NCBI GenBank assembly: GCA_022511125.1
Contig: JAFLSD010000002.1
Location: 186,001 to 250,000, forward strand
DNA length: 64,000 nt
Direction: 5' to 3'
DNA from: Paramuribaculum sp.
Lineage (GTDB): Bacteria; Bacteroidota; Bacteroidia; Bacteroidales; Muribaculaceae
Made by a program: the position numbers and the translations under genes. The notes beneath the pieces are model-generated. The model ran no database searches, was not told the origin of the DNA, and saw nothing but the letters and a program-made list of their open reading frames with translations. Shown piece after piece: positions 58,914 through 64,000 of this stretch (position 1 is its first letter; each line of letters starts with the position of its first letter).

Positions 58914-61628
58914 CTATTCATCGTTCATTTCGTCCCAGCGCGGGTAGATGTTGATCACGTAGAAGCGCATCTGCGGAGTTCCCGTAGCCGGATATATGGA
59001 CAGAGAGAATTCCGTGGCGTTTTGCGGCACGTTTATCTCATATACATAGTACTGGTACGGATCTCCTTCGCGTGTCGACGTATAAGTCCCCGGTGATGTC
59101 ATTCCCGTGCCCGTCACCACGACTCTCGGAGCTAACGATGTGGCCGCGGCCTCCGTATCTGAAGGAGCCGAAGTCGACATTACTTCCACTCGCAGAGTCC
59201 TCGTATGTTGCGTCGAATATTTGAAATTCGACATAAACCGGTCGTTCGCGTTCGTCGTCTGCATATATCTTATGCTTTCGTTACCGCGCGTCTCGGCGTA
59301 ACTCTTGAGGGTTCTTGTGCCTCCGTCAACAAATATCAGCTCGTCGCGCGAATTGTTGACTGTAGTATAAATGTCGCGAGTCGTCGAATTCATCTTCATC
59401 AAAACCATATCCCAGTAATGAGAATTGAAATCCCAGAAGCGAGGCGACGGATCCGATGTTTTGTTGTCGCGGTTGAAGCCGTCCTGCGTATAAGTCAGCC
59501 ATTCGCCCGTTACCTCGTCGGTCGATCCGAAATATTTATTCCTTATACGTACGTTGGTCGTCGATTTCGTCTTGTCGTTTTCATCTCCCACGGCGTCATG
59601 ACCCAAGTCGGTGATCGTAAGGAACTGGCAGTCAATCACCCGGCTGCCTTTGCCCGTCAGCTCGGTCGTTTTGTCTGTGTTATATTCTTCCCACGTCACT
59701 GTTTTGACATACTGTATGCGCGTTGTCGTCGGATTATCCTGCGCTCCATCCTTGTAGAAGAGCGATTCCGACGCTTTCACCGACTTCACCACAGCATTGC
59801 CTACATAAGCGTTCTGGATGTTCTGACGGTCTGCCTCTATTGTGAACTCAAGCGGGAAAATAGCCTGAGGAAGACCCGCCGGGAGCTCGAAAAACAGCGT
59901 TATCGGGCTACCGTCGCCCTGTCCTATTTCCCGGTATTCCTTCTGCCATTCGAAGCCGGGCACATCCGACGTGCTTTTATAGAGTCCCGGAACGATATCC
60001 ACATGATTGTCCTCGAAAGTCCACGGTTTGTGGGAGAAAAGCGTGATCGCCCTGTAGAGGCCGTAGTTCACCGGTTCACCGGGATTGGCCTTGTTACCGC
60101 GGTAGATGTACAGTGTCTGTTCCCGCAAGTCATTGGTCGGTTCTGTGCCGTAAAGAATGTATTTATTCCATTCGTCAAAGCTTGAGCCGCTCGCGTCATG
60201 GTGTTTCTCCTCTGTTACCGAGCCTTTCACCACATCGCCTTCCGACAGTTTGAAGCTCAACAGATCGTTGCGCTCCGTTCCACCTCCATTGGCGATCTTC
60301 TCCCTGAACTGGGCCAGGACTTCAAGCATTTCATCCTCATAACAGAACACGTAGCTCGTCATGTTCACGAATATCATGTCCTCGCCGTCGCTTATGCTCT
60401 TCATGTTCCTTGCCTCTACCGAAGCCGAGAAATTATTATAGACGGCGCCGTTGCAAGCCTCCTCGAAAGTCTTGTAACCTGCGGCCTCCACTCTGTTGAG
60501 AGTTATCGCGAAGTCGAAATTGCGCAGCAAGTTGTAATATTCGAAAATACCCACCACGTCATCCTCCTTCACGTTGCCTAAATCTATCTTGTAAAATCCT
60601 TCTGTTCCCTTATAGAGGCCGCGGATTATCACGTAAGTACGCTCAGTCCACGTCTCGCGCGACGGGCGCTCGTAGAAATAAACCGGAGCCGGCACCCCAG
60701 TCTGGGTCTCGCTTTTCGACGTTATCTTCGTCGGATCCTTCTCCATGTTTTCTACCTGCGTACCCACAGGCATATTCCCCACATGACCCATTGCCGTCAG
60801 TTCGTTGTAGGTCAGACCTTCATATTTGCCTCCTACTTCCTTGTAGTAACTTATGAAACGACTGCCCTCCGGATTGGAAGCAACGTAAGGTGCCACAGTT
60901 CCGCGATCAACGGTATTCATCACATAAATTCCCGTGCACTGGAAATCCACTTGCGCTTCTGGGCTCAGTTTCACCGATACACGGCTGAAATTCCTTACCA
61001 TCGCTACATGTCGCAGTTTCCCGTAGATTGTAGTTGCACGATCGGCGTCTCCCTGGTCGAAATTATCGCTTTGCGGATCTACCCTGTCGGCGCTCGGTAT
61101 ATAGCTGCCCAAATCTATCCGCTGCCAGTAAGCCTCGTGATTGTTGTCAGTAAACAGACCCGCGATTACGCGATCTTCCGGCCCGTAAACTATCTGGCCC
61201 TCAATATCGGGCTGATCCGTCGCTATCAGATGGATCGTAGTATTGCCGTCGGTCGGTTTCAGAGTCAATTTGAACGTCACCAAAGCGTCATGACCGTGAG
61301 TGCCGTCGCTTTCCACTGTCGTCGCCTCCACTTTGTCATAATGCCTCAGACCCGTTTCGTCCTCGAACACGAGCACGTAAAGGCTCAAAGAGCTGAAATT
61401 CGGATTTTCGCCCATGGCGCGGGAACCGGGAGTCATCATCTCCGGAATCTCCAAATTGACGCCCAGCGTCATCGATCCGTCTGCATTTAGCTCTATTCCG
61501 CTGATTTCCGAGCCGGAACCGGTGATTATCTCCCGTTCATCGCTGCACGAACTCAGCCACAGACCGCAGATCGCCGTCGCTATCAACCAGATTATATGTC
61601 TTGCCAATATCTTCATACTTGCGGTCAT
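58914..61628 (-). CDS. Large fimbria-associated lipoprotein (904 aa)
   Basis: The lipobox is LSSC (Cys28 counted from ATG 61628; a second Met lies at 61616) and GSRAM at Arg70 is the processing-type site. The N-terminal fimbrillin-like part has SSLSLYVLVFEDETGLRHYD and VAMVRNFSRVSVKLS. The long C-terminal part is beta-rich and ends PQMRFYVINIYPRW. It resembles DUF4906-type fimbrial proteins, though the label is tentative. Its start overlaps the upstream stop (ATGA, 61625-61628), which suggests fixed stoichiometry with the preceding protein. Confidence 0.77.
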   Translation of the reverse strand: MTASMKILARHIIWLIATAICGLWLSSCSDEREIITGSGSEISGIELNADGSMTLGVNLEIPEMMTPGSRAMGENPNFSSLSLYVLVFEDETGLRHYDKVEATTVESDGTHGHDALVTFKLTLKPTDGNTTIHLIATDQPDIEGQIVYGPEDRVIAGLFTDNNHEAYWQRIDLGSYIPSADRVDPQSDNFDQGDADRATTIYGKLRHVAMVRNFSRVSVKLSPEAQVDFQCTGIYVMNTVDRGTVAPYVASNPEGSRFISYYKEVGGKYEGLTYNELTAMGHVGNMPVGTQVENMEKDPTKITSKSETQTGVPAPVYFYERPSRETWTERTYVIIRGLYKGTEGFYKIDLGNVKEDDVVGIFEYYNLLRNFDFAITLNRVEAAGYKTFEEACNGAVYNNFSASVEARNMKSISDGEDMIFVNMTSYVFCYEDEMLEVLAQFREKIANGGGTERNDLLSFKLSEGDVVKGSVTEEKHHDASGSSFDEWNKYILYGTEPTNDLREQTLYIYRGNKANPGEPVNYGLYRAITLFSHKPWTFEDNHVDIVPGLYKSTSDVPGFEWQKEYREIGQGDGSPITLFFELPAGLPQAIFPLEFTIEADRQNIQNAYVGNAVVKSVKASESLFYKDGAQDNPTTTRIQYVKTVTWEEYNTDKTTELTGKGSRVIDCQFLTITDLGHDAVGDENDKTKSTTNVRIRNKYFGSTDEVTGEWLTYTQDGFNRDNKTSDPSPRFWDFNSHYWDMVLMKMNSTTRDIYTTVNNSRDELIFVDGGTRTLKSYAETRGNESIRYMQTTNANDRFMSNFKYSTQHTRTLRVEVMSTSAPSDTEAAATSLAPRVVVTGTGMTSPGTYTSTREGDPYQYYVYEINVPQNATEFSLSIYPATGTPQMRFYVINIYPRWDEMNDE

Positions 61629-64000
61629 TTACGAACTGTTTTCGCGTTCTTATTCAAAATCTTCATCGTCTGGGTATTGTCTTTCTTAACGTCACCCCAG
61701 TAGAATTGTGTTGTTCTATCATTCAGACCTGCCGGGAATTTCCCGCCGTCGATCTCGTTCCAATACCACTCGTCATAAACACAACGAGGAGAAAAACTTG
61801 GTCCAGCCCATCCTCTGTCTGAGTCCTCTACTTTCCCCTTACCGTTGGCGGCAAGACCTCCTTGTGCCGACCAATAATAACCGTCTGCATCAGGATTGCT
61901 TGAATCGCCGAAAAGAATAGGAATTTTTTTATCCGCCGAAAGCTGGGCTATATATTTAATCTCCGCTTTCGTTGGCAGACGCCATCTGCCTGCCGGACGG
62001 CCTGCTTCCTGATATACTGCGCAACGCCTACGAGCTTCTATTCTGTATCCTGTGGATACCTTACCGAACGACGATGCTACGCGAAATACAGGAGCTATGA
62101 AATTTTCCTTTGTCCCCGTCCCTTTCGTCTCATCCGCCGGATAGTAATATTGCAATTGCCAATTAGCTACATTGTCGACTATATGTGTAGCCCTCGCCAA
62201 CGACATATTGTAATTAGATCCCGAAATCCCACTTGGTAGTTGGGTTCCATTCCATGAAGTCACTGTTCTCTCATTCGACGATTGATCAGTAAGGTCATCG
62301 TCTCTTCTACCATCTGATGACGTTGTAGATCGTGACGATAAATCATTATTATAATAAATAGTTCTTGGATCCCCAAGCTCATACAACAATTCATTACCTT
62401 CCGACAATTGAGTAGTATGGATCACGTACATATTTGGGTTATTGTTCGAACCGTATGTTAGTGTCATATCATTATATGAAGCCAATAAAGGACGGGCCGT
62501 TCCATTACACTCATTATAAGTATTGTTTAATCTCAAACCGTTAACTATAACAAACTCATTGAAAGAATGCCTTGTTTCTTGGTTACTGCCGATACTTCCG
62601 TAATTATGCGAAACTTCGATATACATGCCCGGATATTGAGTTATATAGATTGTCTCCTCATATAGACCGTCGCCGCTTGTCCAGTCCTCATGACGTAACT
62701 TGATTATTATCTCGTATCTCGAATACTCGTCTCTAAGAAGCTGCGTCTTCGTATCTTTGTCTTCAAGAATCTCCGGCACGTATCGGTCGCCTAAATCCTC
62801 CCATAATATCAGAGGATGAGTGAAAGTGATCTCCTTCTTCTCGTTGTCTATGTCGTAGGTATACACGGCGTTTATATTGTCATACTGACGGTTGTACAAT
62901 TCCCATTTTTCAATATCCTGTTTGTTCATCCGGTCGATTGTTTCATCGAGCTTCACTAAGTTCCGTTTCACGGTCTTCGGCTGTTCGTGACCTACATAGT
63001 AAGTATATCCTAAATACGGATCATTGAAATATTCCGACTTATAGTAAAGCTCTTCGCCTGTCTTGCCGTTCACTATCAATCCTTCGCCAGCTCTGCCTAC
63101 CCCTGCTGTACCATCTGCCGCATTCAACCAATCCACGAAGTCCGTTTTATCATGATAGCTCGCCGGATCTTGATTTTTTGGAACATTGGGATTACTGGTA
63201 TTAGCATTATCATCGTTGCCCCACGGCTCGTAATACCTGAAGAAATTCACATAGCAGCCCGTGATTATAGTCTTGTGGCTCGACGAGAAAGGAATCGTGA
63301 TCGTGTGAGTGTTATTCATCACCCAATTCTTGTCTACCACCAGATAGCGATTGTCCTTGATGTTCACATCTACAGGCAGATTTACCCAGTCTACCACCTC
63401 ATACGAAGCGTCTACTTCCAACGGCTCGCCTAAATTGACGCTGCCCAGCATGCCTAATCTCACCTTGATGCGATAATAGTGGTTAGGCTCCATGCAATCC
63501 GCCTTTATACCGTTGCTTTCGATCGCGTTCACCGGAATCTGATAATAGAACATCTTGTAATCCGTCCCGTTCTTCCAAGGCAATCCTATTACAACATACG
63601 AACGATGCTCTTCAGTCGGCGAACTGCTATCCCATTCGTTCGGATACGAATAGTAAGCCGTCGCGTGGGTGTAGGTATATTTCGAGTCCTTGTCGGCCGT
63701 TACGAGCACACTCTGGTCGTCCGACAGGCGTCGGATCACTTCCTGAGACGATTTGCGGTCTACATTAGCATATTTTCTCTCGCTTACAGTACCGAGATCG
63801 CCGTCAATACGCCCGCTTGTGGTCATATTGTAGAAAAACAGCTCTACATTCGATTTGCCGTCAGTGGAGGGCACCGATTCCCACGTTTCAGTCACGCGGC
63901 TGTTCCAATCGTCTTCGCTCTCGCCTGTTTCGCGCGTTATCGTGTTGCCGTTTTCGTCCAGATAGATCGTGGAAGGTATTTCAGCCCAAAGACGAACTTT
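61625..64000 (-). CDS. Large fimbrial tip-like protein with C-terminal FISUMP-like domain, 5' end missing
   Basis: The frame stays open to the window end (VRLWAEIPSTIYLDENG before the first in-frame GTG at 63895), so the N-terminus lies outside. The visible part starts in a fimbrillin-like region (NVELFFYNMTTSG, YYRIKVRLGMLGSVNLGEPL). The C-terminal 130 residues (RCAVYQEAGRPAGRWRLPTK, YYWSAQGG, SFSPRCVYDEWYW) are a DUF1566/FISUMP-like C-lectin fold, a plausible ligand-binding tip. Its stop overlaps the start of the 904-aa gene. Confidence 0.8.
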   Translation of the reverse strand, partial: KVRLWAEIPSTIYLDENGNTITRETGESEDDWNSRVTETWESVPSTDGKSNVELFFYNMTTSGRIDGDLGTVSERKYANVDRKSSQEVIRRLSDDQSVLVTADKDSKYTYTHATAYYSYPNEWDSSSPTEEHRSYVVIGLPWKNGTDYKMFYYQIPVNAIESNGIKADCMEPNHYYRIKVRLGMLGSVNLGEPLEVDASYEVVDWVNLPVDVNIKDNRYLVVDKNWVMNNTHTITIPFSSSHKTIITGCYVNFFRYYEPWGNDDNANTSNPNVPKNQDPASYHDKTDFVDWLNAADGTAGVGRAGEGLIVNGKTGEELYYKSEYFNDPYLGYTYYVGHEQPKTVKRNLVKLDETIDRMNKQDIEKWELYNRQYDNINAVYTYDIDNEKKEITFTHPLILWEDLGDRYVPEILEDKDTKTQLLRDEYSRYEIIIKLRHEDWTSGDGLYEETIYITQYPGMYIEVSHNYGSIGSNQETRHSFNEFVIVNGLRLNNTYNECNGTARPLLASYNDMTLTYGSNNNPNMYVIHTTQLSEGNELLYELGDPRTIYYNNDLSSRSTTSSDGRRDDDLTDQSSNERTVTSWNGTQLPSGISGSNYNMSLARATHIVDNVANWQLQYYYPADETKGTGTKENFIAPVFRVASSFGKVSTGYRIEARRRCAVYQEAGRPAGRWRLPTKAEIKYIAQLSADKKIPILFGDSSNPDADGYYWSAQGGLAANGKGKVEDSDRGWAGPSFSPRCVYDEWYWNEIDGGKFPAGLNDRTTQFYWGDVKKDNTQTMKILNKNAKTVRK

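Noticed and set aside
59205-60185. 326-codon open frame opposite the 904-aa fimbrial protein
   Set aside because: The Arg-rich composition and lack of any motif indicate a shadow frame.

Overview
The window looks like chromosomal DNA from a gut Bacteroidales bacterium, most likely Muribaculaceae-like (the family level is inference). The support is many promoters of the Bacteroidetes TTTG-N19/20-TAnnTTTG type, a MurF-alanine racemase fusion, a GSCFA protein, a PorE-like OmpA lipoprotein, a DUF5106 thioredoxin-like lipoprotein, and two FimA/Mfa1-type fimbrial gene sets. Coding density is high. I saw no tRNA, rRNA or CRISPR.

Layout. 1-9.1 kb (+): a tightly packed series of mostly unrecognised exported proteins. 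It starts with a MORN-repeat membrane protein cut by the window edge, then three secreted proteins coupled by 4-nt or 6-nt junctions, an Asp/Glu-rich protein with its own promoter, a Sel1-repeat protein, a FISUMP-type protein, a small lipoprotein, a small membrane protein and a metzincin-motif protease. 9.1-28.6 kb: mostly housekeeping and envelope genes. These are a GH20 hexosaminidase, aquaporin, MurF-Alr, a large glycoside-hydrolase-like protein, GSCFA, the PorE-like lipoprotein, a metallo-beta-lactamase-fold hydrolase, an M23 peptidase, ndk, recG, ispD and class II fructose-bisphosphate aldolase.

28.6-30.0 kb is a non-coding, repeat-rich island around a small HUH (Y1/IS200-like) transposase. 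It has a 58-bp tandem array on one side, a single-unit copy on the other, and an inverted copy of the same hairpin module in the transposase leader. REP-like palindromes with compensatory changes lie nearby. This resembles a REP/RAYT system and is the most interesting part of the window.

30.0-42.2 kb (-) is a complete fimbrial operon: DUF3575, DUF3868/OmpA, Mfa1-like shaft subunit, Mfa2-like anchor with an inserted InlB-like repeat, and two very large accessory or tip lipoproteins. A nine-base C tract lies just upstream of its predicted promoter, so phase variation is possible. 42.4-52.8 kb carries a DUF5106 lipoprotein, a bile-acid-symporter-like transporter overlapping a Crp/Fnr regulator, typA and tsaD (divergent), cinA, an M48 protease, two small secreted proteins and a CapA-like protein. 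52.9-54.5 kb (-) has three small exported proteins, two of which share an identical lipoprotein N-terminus. 54.8-64.0 kb (-) is a second, diverged fimbrial operon that continues past the window end.

The six fimbrial subunits other than the anchor all carry an S-R-S/A motif 34-42 residues after the lipid cysteine. That is the expected kind of site for Arg-specific maturation of FimA/Mfa1 pilins.
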